From positions 1-5,221 of the forward strand of contig VAZF01000257.1 in NCBI GenBank assembly GCA_005888425.1: a DNA stretch of 5,221 bases, written 5' to 3'. Origin of the DNA: Alphaproteobacteria bacterium (GTDB lineage: Bacteria; Pseudomonadota; Alphaproteobacteria; ATCC43930; CGMCC-115725). This document shows positions 1-4,833 of this stretch, one piece after another (the stretch's first letter is position 1; each line of letters opens with the position of its first letter). The notes beneath the pieces were generated by a model, which did no database searches, was not told where the DNA came from, and was given only the letters and a program-made list of their open reading frames with translations. The position numbers and the translations under genes were made by a program.

Positions 1-143
1 ATCTCGCGCGGCGGTGTCTTCCAGGCGCGCGCATGCGCCTTTTTCCAACAGAACTGCCGCCAGCCGGCGCCGCGGTCGAGCGGCGGCCCGCCATTATGGC
101 CAATCCCGACGATGCCAAAGGCTGCGCCGCCGTCCGCCGCCAT
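1..143 (-). CDS. Conserved alphaproteobacterial hypothetical protein with GIGHNGGPPLD N-terminus (3' end cut by window edge)
   Basis: An ATG at 143-141 opens a reading frame that continues past the left edge, so only the first 47 residues are visible. A near-perfect Shine-Dalgarno, AAGGAGG at 160-154, lies 10 nt upstream and fixes the start. The visible protein has a short small-residue leader, then GIGHNGGPPLD at about residues 13-23, then a Trp- and basic-rich stretch ending in KAHARAWKTPPRE. From memory, this signature followed by a 'W..A...AWK..P.EI' segment recurs in short hypothetical proteins of Hyphomicrobiales. I know no established function and assign none. No signal peptide or membrane segment is visible. 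It follows the Mth938-domain gene by 74 nt on the same strand, so it may be read through from the secDF operon or have its own promoter. The strong RBS and family-like sequence make it a real gene; its full length cannot be seen. Confidence 0.72.
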   Translation of the reverse strand, partial: MAADGGAAFGIVGIGHNGGPPLDRGAGWRQFCWKKAHARAWKTPPRE

Positions 144-153
144 GACCGAGCCG

Positions 154-160
154 CCTCCTT
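154..160 (-). promoter_or_regulatory. Strong Shine-Dalgarno of the left-edge gene
   Basis: On the minus strand AAGGAGG is nearly fully complementary to the 16S rRNA 3' end and sits 10 nt before the ATG at 143. It is the best ribosome binding site in the window and decides the start of a gene whose visible part is only 47 codons. Confidence 0.75.
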
Positions 161-217
161 TCTGCCCGTGGTAGAGGCAAAGAGCGTGCCAGCAGCGACC
201 CGTTCTGTGCGGTTTGC

Positions 218-583
218 CTAGGCGGGCGGCAGCAATGCCGCTGCGACGCGGCGGTCCTCCGCGAGCAATAGATTGTAGGTGCGGCAGGCCGCGCCGGTAT
301 CCATGACCTCGAGCGCGACACCCCCGGCCTTTAACGAGGCGCGCAGGCTCGCCGCGACGGGCACCATGCGCCGCCCAACCCCGAGCAGCAGCAGCTCGAT
401 CCCGCCATGTTCGACGACCGGCGCAAGGCTTTCGGCGGTCAGCGCCGCCTCCGCCCATCGCACGGTGCGGTCAGGAAACACCAGCACCGGACCTTGGTAA
501 ACCACGCCGCTGACGCGGAACCCGCTCGCCGCATAGCGCTCAATGATCTGCCGCCCTGCCGGGCTAACCGCAACCAGTTCCAT
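218..583 (-). CDS. Mth938-like domain protein (DUF498 / NDUFAF3-like family)
   Basis: A 121-residue soluble protein of the Mth938 (DUF498) family. Visible family hallmarks are Y-x-GPVLV-x-P at residues 29-37, W43, the ELLLLGVG strand-turn at 63-70, and the highly conserved MDTGAACRTYNLLLAE at 94-109, followed by a short 'RRVAAALLP' end. Length matches the family, so the gene appears complete. The mitochondrial relative NDUFAF3 is an assembly factor of respiratory complex I; the bacterial role is less certain, and a similar role here is inference. I chose ATG 583 because the family-like sequence begins there; the frame stays open further upstream only by running through secF, without family resemblance. 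Only a weak GGAAAA-type RBS is visible. The start lies 37 nt after the secF stop on the same strand, consistent with being the last gene of a yajC-secD-secF operon. No cofactor-binding or catalytic motif is apparent. Confidence 0.9.
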   Translation of the reverse strand: MELVAVSPAGRQIIERYAASGFRVSGVVYQGPVLVFPDRTVRWAEAALTAESLAPVVEHGGIELLLLGVGRRMVPVAASLRASLKAGGVALEVMDTGAACRTYNLLLAEDRRVAAALLPPA

Positions 584-620
584 GGCGGTTAGTTTTCCGT
601 TGCCGCCAGTCCCGTGGCCG

Positions 621-1601
621 TCAGCGCGAAGCCCGCTCCGCGCCGGCTTCCTCGGTCTCGGCGGTGCGGGCGATCGTGCGCCGGTTCGGCTGCACGTAAT
701 AGAGCAGCGGCGCGGCGATAAAGAGCGAGGAATAGGTGCCGATGACGATGCCCCACAGCATCGCGATGCTAAAGCCGCGCAACACCTCGCCGCCAAGGAA
801 GAGGAGCGCCAACACCGCCAAGGCGGTGGTCGCGACCGTCAGGATCGTGCGCGACAGCGTCTCGTTGAGTGCGAGATTGATCAGATCACGGAACGGCATC
901 GTGCGGTATTTGCGCATCGACTCGCGCACGCGATCGTAAATGACGACCGTATCATTGATTGAATAGCCGGCGATCGTCAGGATCGCCGCCAGCGTCGTCA
1001 GGTTGAAGTCGAGCTGAAAGATCGCGAAGAGGCCGACCGTCGTAATGACGTCGTGCAAGGTCGCCAGCGTCGCGCCGACGCCGAATTGCCATTCGAACCG
1101 GAACCAGACATAGACCATGATCGCGCCGAGCGCGAGGACGGTCGCCAGCACGCCGGCGCGGATCAACTCGCTGCCCACGCTGGGCCCGACGACTTCGGTG
1201 CGCCGATACTCGACGCCGGAACCAAGCGCGTCGCGCACCTGCTGCACGACCTTCTGCTGCGCGGCGTCGCCGCCCGGCTGCTCCGGCAAGCGAATGAGCA
1301 CGCAAGAAGGTGGCGTAGACGCGCACTCGGCGGTCGTCTTATCGACATAGCCCTGCAGCGAAGGCTCGCCGATATGCAGCGCATCGAGCTTCGAGCGCAT
1401 GGCCGCCAGATCCGCGGGCCCGCCCGTCACCCGTACTTCGATCAGGGTGCCGCCGGTGAAATCGATGCCGTAATTGAGGCCGGCCGTCAGGAATACCGCG
1501 ATCGTCGCGATCGACAACAGCCCGGACAAAAGGAAGCCGAGCAGGTGCCATCGCATGAAGTCGATCTTCGGCACCCGCCGAATGACAATGAGCGGTCGCA
1601 T
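621..1601 (-). CDS. secF: Protein translocase subunit SecF
   Basis: SecF, 326 residues, is the partner of SecD in the inner-membrane RND-like complex that uses the proton motive force to help draw Sec substrates into the periplasm. It has TM1 at about 18-38, the GIDFTGG motif at 45-51, a periplasmic P4-type domain at about 52-140 ending in VGPSVGSEL (138-146), and five C-terminal membrane segments at about 148-303. These hold the SecF signatures LHD (182-184), AGYSINDTVVIYDRVRE (211-227) and NETLSRTILT (246-255). A basic and acidic tail follows. Although the frame is open upstream to 1985, the start is the ATG at 1601-1599, which shares its A with the secD stop (TGATG) and begins the typical 'short basic N-terminus, then TM1' pattern. 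The overlap implies translational coupling to secD. Odd feature: two cysteines, C93 and C100, in the periplasmic domain. Confidence 0.97.
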   Translation of the reverse strand: MRPLIVIRRVPKIDFMRWHLLGFLLSGLLSIATIAVFLTAGLNYGIDFTGGTLIEVRVTGGPADLAAMRSKLDALHIGEPSLQGYVDKTTAECASTPPSCVLIRLPEQPGGDAAQQKVVQQVRDALGSGVEYRRTEVVGPSVGSELIRAGVLATVLALGAIMVYVWFRFEWQFGVGATLATLHDVITTVGLFAIFQLDFNLTTLAAILTIAGYSINDTVVIYDRVRESMRKYRTMPFRDLINLALNETLSRTILTVATTALAVLALLFLGGEVLRGFSIAMLWGIVIGTYSSLFIAAPLLYYVQPNRRTIARTAETEEAGAERASR

Positions 1602-3184
1602 CACAGAGGGATTGCCTTTGGTTTGTAGCGGCGCAACCAGGTGACGATCTGCAGCCGGGTCACGAGGATCGCCGAGAACAGGGAGGTCAAGACGCCGATG
1701 CTCAAGGTCACGGCAAAGCCCTTCACGGGTCCGGACCCCAGCCAGTAGAGGAGGATGCCGGCGACGAGCGTTGTCACATGGCTGTCGAGGATCGTGCCGA
1801 AGGCGCGCGTAAAGCCGGCTTCGAGCGAGGAGAGCACCGTGCGCCCGCTGCGCAACTCCTCCTTGATGCGCTCGTAGATCAAGACATTGGCGTCGACCGC
1901 CATGCCCATCGTCAGCGCGATGCCGGCGATGCCCGGCAAGGTCAGCGTTGCGCCAAGCAGCGACAAGGCCGCCATCATCAGGCACAGATTGAAGAACAGC
2001 GCGATATCGGCAAAGACGCCGAACAGCCCATAGAACAGCACCATGAAGATGATGACGAGGGCGACGCCGACGATGCTCGCCACGGTACCGGCATGGATCG
2101 AGTCGGCGCCAAGCTCGGCCCCGACCGTGCGCTCCTCCAGGATCTGAATGGGAGCCGGGAGCGCGCCGGCCCGCAACAAGAGCGCCAGATCGCTCGCCGA
2201 CTGGACCGTAAAGCTGCCGGAGATGATGCCGCTGCCGCCGAGGATCGGCTCGCGAATGACCGGCGCGCTGATCACCTTGTTGTCGAGGACGATCGCAAAG
2301 GGCTTTCCGACATTCTCGCGCGTCGCATCGCCGAATTTCTTGGCGCCGACCGAGTCGAATTTGAAGCTGACGACCGGCTCGTTGTTCTGGAACGTCGCCT
2401 GCGCGTCGGTCAGCGTGTCGCCACCGACCATAATGCGCTTGCGGACGACATAAGATCCGGCGCCGCTGCTGCCGCGTGCCCGGCCCTCCTCCACTCCCGG
2501 CAGGATCTCGTCGCCCGGCGGCAGCCGGCCCCGCCGAGCATCTTCTACGGTGACACTCTGGTCCACGAGCTGAAATGTCAGCTTCGCGGTGCGCCCGAGC
2601 AGCTGCTTGACGCGCTCCGGGTTGTCGACGCCGGGCAGCTGGACGAGGATGCGGTCCTGCCCTTCGCGCTGGATCGTCGGCTCTTTTGTGCCGGTCTCGT
2701 CGATGCGGCGGCGGATGATCTCGATCGATTGCTCGACGGCCTGGCGGCGGCGCGTCTCGGTCGCGACCGTGCTGAACTTCATCGTGCCGGTGCCATCCGG
2801 CGCAATTTCGACGACGAGGTCCGGGTCGTCCTTGGCGAGAGCGCGTTTCGCCTCCTCGATGCGGTCGGTGTCGCGGATCGTAAAGGTGATCGCGTCGCCT
2901 TCGACATTGAGGCCGGTATATCCGATATGGGCGTCGCGCAATGTATTGCGGACGCTGTCGGTAATCGAGTTGAGGCGCTCGCGCTGCGCCGCATCGACAT
3001 CGACGTGAAGCAGGAGATAGGAGCCGCCGCGCAGGTCGAGGCCGAGCGCGACCTGCTTTTTCGGGATGAAATGCGGCAGATAGCTGAGCTGCGCGGGGGT
3101 GAACAGGTTCGGCAGGCTCAGCAACACGCCGAGCAGGCAGGCCCCGCAGATCAACAGAACTTTCCAGTTGGCGAAATACAGCAT
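1601..3184 (-). CDS. secD: Protein translocase subunit SecD
   Basis: SecD, 527 residues, a full-length member of the family in alphaproteobacteria, acts with SecF and YajC on SecYEG at the periplasmic side of the inner membrane. TM1 spans about residues 7-25, the LGLDLRGGS motif is at 47-55, and a large periplasmic region (about 56-350) includes the conserved stretches EIIRRRIDETGTKEP and RILVQLPGV of the P1 domain. The C-terminal five-TM domain starts near GAELG (355), with the SecD signature AVDANVLIYERI at 429-440 (D430 is the conserved membrane acidic residue) and a basic 'LRRYKPKA' end. The ATG at 3184 is the natural start, 43 nt after the yajC stop; no strong Shine-Dalgarno is seen, only G-rich sequence. 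The stop overlaps the secF ATG by one base. A Gly/Arg/Ser-rich stretch about halfway along the protein (minus-strand codons near 2450-2530) is probably a flexible loop. No frameshift or missing motif. Confidence 0.98.
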   Translation of the reverse strand: MLYFANWKVLLICGACLLGVLLSLPNLFTPAQLSYLPHFIPKKQVALGLDLRGGSYLLLHVDVDAAQRERLNSITDSVRNTLRDAHIGYTGLNVEGDAITFTIRDTDRIEEAKRALAKDDPDLVVEIAPDGTGTMKFSTVATETRRRQAVEQSIEIIRRRIDETGTKEPTIQREGQDRILVQLPGVDNPERVKQLLGRTAKLTFQLVDQSVTVEDARRGRLPPGDEILPGVEEGRARGSSGAGSYVVRKRIMVGGDTLTDAQATFQNNEPVVSFKFDSVGAKKFGDATRENVGKPFAIVLDNKVISAPVIREPILGGSGIISGSFTVQSASDLALLLRAGALPAPIQILEERTVGAELGADSIHAGTVASIVGVALVIIFMVLFYGLFGVFADIALFFNLCLMMAALSLLGATLTLPGIAGIALTMGMAVDANVLIYERIKEELRSGRTVLSSLEAGFTRAFGTILDSHVTTLVAGILLYWLGSGPVKGFAVTLSIGVLTSLFSAILVTRLQIVTWLRRYKPKAIPL

Positions 3185-3227
3185 GCGTTCAATGCCCCGA
3201 AGCGGCCCCTAGCTCAGCCTTGGCCGC

Positions 3228-3599
3228 TCACGCCTTGTCGGCTTTGGCCCCTTCCTTCTCCTTGGCCGCTTCGCGCGCCGCGGCCGGGTCTGGTTTCGCC
3301 AGCACGCTGGTGATCGTGCTGCGCACGATCCGCACGCGCACGCCCGAAGCAATGTCGACTTCGACCTCCTCCGGGCTGACCACCTTCGACACGGTGCCGA
3401 GAATCCCCCCGCCGGTCACCACCCGGTCGCCGCGGCGCAGCGCCCCGAGCATTGCGCGTTGGTCCTTCTGCTTTTTCTGCTGCGGCCGGATCAGCAGAAA
3501 ATAGAACACGACAAAGATCAGCACGAGCGGCAGGAACTGCACCAGCGCGCTCTGGTCGAGAAGGCCTGTCCCTTGGGCGTAGGCCGGGGAGATGAGCAT
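3228..3599 (-). CDS. yajC: Preprotein translocase subunit YajC
   Basis: YajC is a small inner-membrane protein that copurifies with SecDF. From the ATG at 3599 it has 123 residues: a short N-terminus MLISPAYAQ, one membrane segment at about 19-37, the family hallmark RPQQKKQKD directly after it (38-46), then the cytoplasmic domain with LRRGDRVVTGGGILGTV and an SGVRVRIVRSTI strand, and an Ala/Lys/Glu-rich tail. ATG 3605 (two residues longer) and a TTG at 3641 are in the same frame. I prefer 3599 because a GAGGT on the minus strand stands 8 nt before it but only 2 nt before ATG 3605, and because homologues I recall begin near 'M-[FL]-I-[ST]-P-A'. It is the first gene of the operon, 43 nt upstream of secD, and faces the divergent ATPase gene. 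Identity is certain; the exact start is not. Confidence 0.96.
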   Translation of the reverse strand: MLISPAYAQGTGLLDQSALVQFLPLVLIFVVFYFLLIRPQQKKQKDQRAMLGALRRGDRVVTGGGILGTVSKVVSPEEVEVDIASGVRVRIVRSTITSVLAKPDPAAAREAAKEKEGAKADKA

Positions 3600-3709
3600 C
3601 GGCATGGACCTCGAAATGGCGCATCGCGGCAGCGCAAACAAGCACTCGCGACGCTCTTATGCGGCAAACGTGGCGGGGAAACCGGGCCCTCGGGCGCATT
3701 CCTACGCGA

Positions 3710-3726
3710 TGCCCTGAAAAAGGGCA
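3710..3726. repeat. Perfect inverted repeat, 6-bp stem
   Basis: TGCCCT at 3710-3715 and AGGGCA at 3721-3726 form a 6-bp stem around a GAAAA loop. It overlaps the -35 and spacer of the possible yajC promoter, so it could be an operator-like dyad or an RNA hairpin. There is no gene upstream for it to terminate in either direction. Confidence 0.5.
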
Positions 3727-3739
3727 ATCCTCGGACAAA

Positions 3740-3757
3740 TGGCGCGTTTTCGCGCCA
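3740..3757. repeat. Perfect inverted repeat, 7-bp stem
   Basis: TGGCGCG at 3740-3746 and CGCGCCA at 3751-3757 pair perfectly around a TTTT loop. On the minus strand it is followed by TTTG only, too short for a convincing intrinsic terminator. It lies 13 nt after the first hairpin and 25 nt before the ATPase start codon. Confidence 0.55.
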
Positions 3758-3782
3758 GAAGCGGCTGTGTTAGCGTCCGCGC

Positions 3783-4649
3783 GTGAAGACCAAACCCGAG
3801 GCCGATCTCGGCCCGCTCCTCTACCGCATCGCCGATGCCCTCGAACGCCTCGCGCCGGCGGCCACCGCGGTCAACGATCTCGATGGGGCCGACGCCTTTA
3901 TCTGGCACGCCGAGCGGGAATGGCTCGAGCCGATTCCGGTCGTCAACCGGGTCGCGCTCGGGCTGTTGCGCGGCATCGACCGGGTGCGCGACATCCTGCT
4001 CGATAATACCAAGCGCTTCGCGGCCGGGCTGCCGGCCAATAACGTGTTGCTATGGGGCGCGCGCGGCACCGGCAAGAGCGCACTCGTCAAGGCGGTGCAT
4101 GCCGCGATCAACGACGAGAGGCCGCACGCGCTGGCCTTGATCGAGATCCACCGCGAGGACATCCCGAGCCTGCCGCGCCTGTTGTCGCTGGTGCGCGGCA
4201 GCCCGCGCCGCTGCCTCCTCTTCTGCGACGATCTGTCGTTCGACCAGAACGACACGAGCTACAAATCGCTGAAAGCGGTGCTTGAAGGCGGGATCGAGGG
4301 GCGGCCGGGCAATGTCGTGCTGTACGCGACGTCCAACCGGCGCCATTTGATGGCGCGCGACATGATCGACAACGAGCGCTCGACGGCGATCAACCCGGCC
4401 GAAGCCGTCGAGGAGAAGGTGTCGCTGTCCGACCGTTTCGGGCTGTGGCTCGGCTTCCACAATGTCGACCAGGACACCTACCAGGCGATCGTGCGTGGCT
4501 ATGCCCGGCATTTCGGCCTCCACCTGCCGGAGGATCAGCTCAAGGCCGAAGCCAATGAATGGTCGATTACGCGCGGCGCGCGCTCCGGCCGCGTCGCCTG
4601 GCAGTTCATCCAGGATCTCGCCGGCCGCCTCGGCAAACCGACAGGCTGA
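3783..4649 (+). CDS. DUF815-family AAA-type ATPase
   Basis: A 288-residue cytoplasmic P-loop ATPase matching the DUF815 (PF05673) family as I know it. An N-terminal helical region (1-85) precedes the Walker A motif GARGTGKS at 92-99. Walker B is LLFCDDLSF at 145-153, sensor-1-like YATSNRRHL at 181-189 (N185), then the DUF815-typical NPAEAVEEKVSLSDRFGLWLGF (204-225) with a candidate arginine finger R218. A small helical lid with RGARSGRVAWQFI ends the protein. Its substrate is unknown; AAA proteins of this kind usually remodel proteins or nucleic-acid complexes. The start is GTG 3783: an in-frame TAG at 3771 excludes anything upstream, and no ATG or GTG that keeps the N-terminal region follows soon. 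No Shine-Dalgarno precedes it, so a leaderless or weakly translated mRNA is possible. It is divergent from yajC and convergent with the NlpD-like gene, so it is its own transcription unit. Confidence 0.93.
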   Translation: MKTKPEADLGPLLYRIADALERLAPAATAVNDLDGADAFIWHAEREWLEPIPVVNRVALGLLRGIDRVRDILLDNTKRFAAGLPANNVLLWGARGTGKSALVKAVHAAINDERPHALALIEIHREDIPSLPRLLSLVRGSPRRCLLFCDDLSFDQNDTSYKSLKAVLEGGIEGRPGNVVLYATSNRRHLMARDMIDNERSTAINPAEAVEEKVSLSDRFGLWLGFHNVDQDTYQAIVRGYARHFGLHLPEDQLKAEANEWSITRGARSGRVAWQFIQDLAGRLGKPTG

Positions 4650-4667
4650 CCACCGAGAGGGTAGAAA

Positions 4668-4732
4668 GCCCCCACCCGTCCTCGGCTGCGCCTCAGACTC
4701 CCTCCCCCGCTGGCGGGGGAGGGTTGGGGGGC
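4668..4732. repeat. GC-rich compound palindromic intergenic repeat
   Basis: The core is CCCTCCCCCG (4700-4709) and CGGGGGAGGG (4714-4723) around a CTGG loop, a perfect 10-bp stem. An outer pair, GCCCCCACCC (4668-4677) and GGGTTGGGGGGC (4721-4732), is nearly complementary, and between them 4678-4698 can form a third imperfect stem (GTC...GGC TGC GCC...GAC). Such compound C/G-rich palindromes recur between genes in many alphaproteobacterial genomes, as I recall. It lies between convergent genes and could end both transcripts by structure, but has no T-tract, so I call it a repeat and not a terminator. Confidence 0.65.
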
Positions 4733-4754
4733 AAGCCATCCATTTGCCGTTTAC

Positions 4755-4833
4755 CGTAGGGGCGGATTAGCGCCCTGTAATCCGCCGGTCCGGACCGGAG
4801 TGTGGCGAAATGCGTTTCGCTTTTCGCCCTACG
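4755..4833. repeat. 79-bp palindromic element with CGTAGGG inverted ends (REP/MITE-like)
   Basis: The ends are CGTAGGGGCG (4755-4764) and CGCCCTACG (4825-4833), inverted copies differing by one G. Inside are three ordered hairpins: GGCGGATTA / TAATCCGCC (4761-4769 and 4778-4786, 9-bp stem); the 14-bp palindrome CCGGTCCGGACCGG (4785-4798); and GGCGAAA / TTTCGCC (4804-4810 and 4822-4828) with an inner GCG/CGC stem after one mismatch. The pattern 'GTAGGG-CGGATTA...TAATCCGCC...CCCTACG' closely resembles a dispersed intergenic repeat I recall from many proteobacterial genomes. Its right end overlaps the peptidase gene: the TAG stop at 4831-4829 is part of CGTAGGG. No transposase and no clear target duplication are visible. 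Confidence 0.7.

Larger units (their letters stand above)
3600..3782. promoter_or_regulatory. Divergent intergenic region between yajC and the DUF815 ATPase gene
   Basis: These 183 nt separate two genes transcribed away from each other, so promoters for both should lie here. On the minus strand a sigma70-like pair is possible: TTGCCC (3727-3722, 4 of 6 to the -35 consensus), a 17-nt spacer, then TAGGAA (3704-3699, 3 of 6 to -10). That would leave about 100 nt of leader before yajC. No comparable pair stands out for the ATPase, and its GTG at 3783 has no Shine-Dalgarno. Two perfect hairpins (3710-3726 and 3740-3757) occupy the middle. The promoter assignment is a weak pattern match; the presence of regulatory sequence is inferred from the divergent layout. 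Confidence 0.4.

Noticed and set aside
175..219. Inverted repeat AGGCAAA / TTTGCCT after the Mth938 gene as a terminator
   Set aside because: The 7-bp arms are AT-containing and 31 nt apart, with no T-tract; too weak to call.
33..221. A 62-codon plus-strand frame at the left edge
   Set aside because: It has no Shine-Dalgarno or recognisable family sequence, and it lies opposite the minus-strand gene that has a strong Shine-Dalgarno and the GHNGGPPL signature.
584..796. Upstream extension of the Mth938-domain frame into secF
   Set aside because: The added residues are Cys/Arg/Pro-rich shadow sequence of secF; family similarity begins at ATG 583.
1602..1985. Upstream extension of the secF frame to an ATG at 1985
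   Set aside because: The extra 128 codons lie wholly inside secD in another frame and lack membrane or SecF character; the ATG overlapping the secD stop starts the conserved SecF sequence.
1778..3313. A 511-codon open frame on the plus strand opposite secD
   Set aside because: It runs antisense through secD and into yajC, is Arg/Asp/Gln-rich with no recognisable motif, and arises from the high-GC codon pattern of the real genes on the other strand.
4700..4723. GC-rich hairpin as a rho-independent terminator
   Set aside because: The stem is strong, but neither strand has a run of T after it; it fits a dispersed palindromic repeat better.
4050..4739. A 229-codon open frame on the minus strand opposite the ATPase gene
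   Set aside because: It is an antisense shadow of the ATPase gene with its conserved Walker motifs on the plus strand, and it runs through the intergenic GC-rich repeat.
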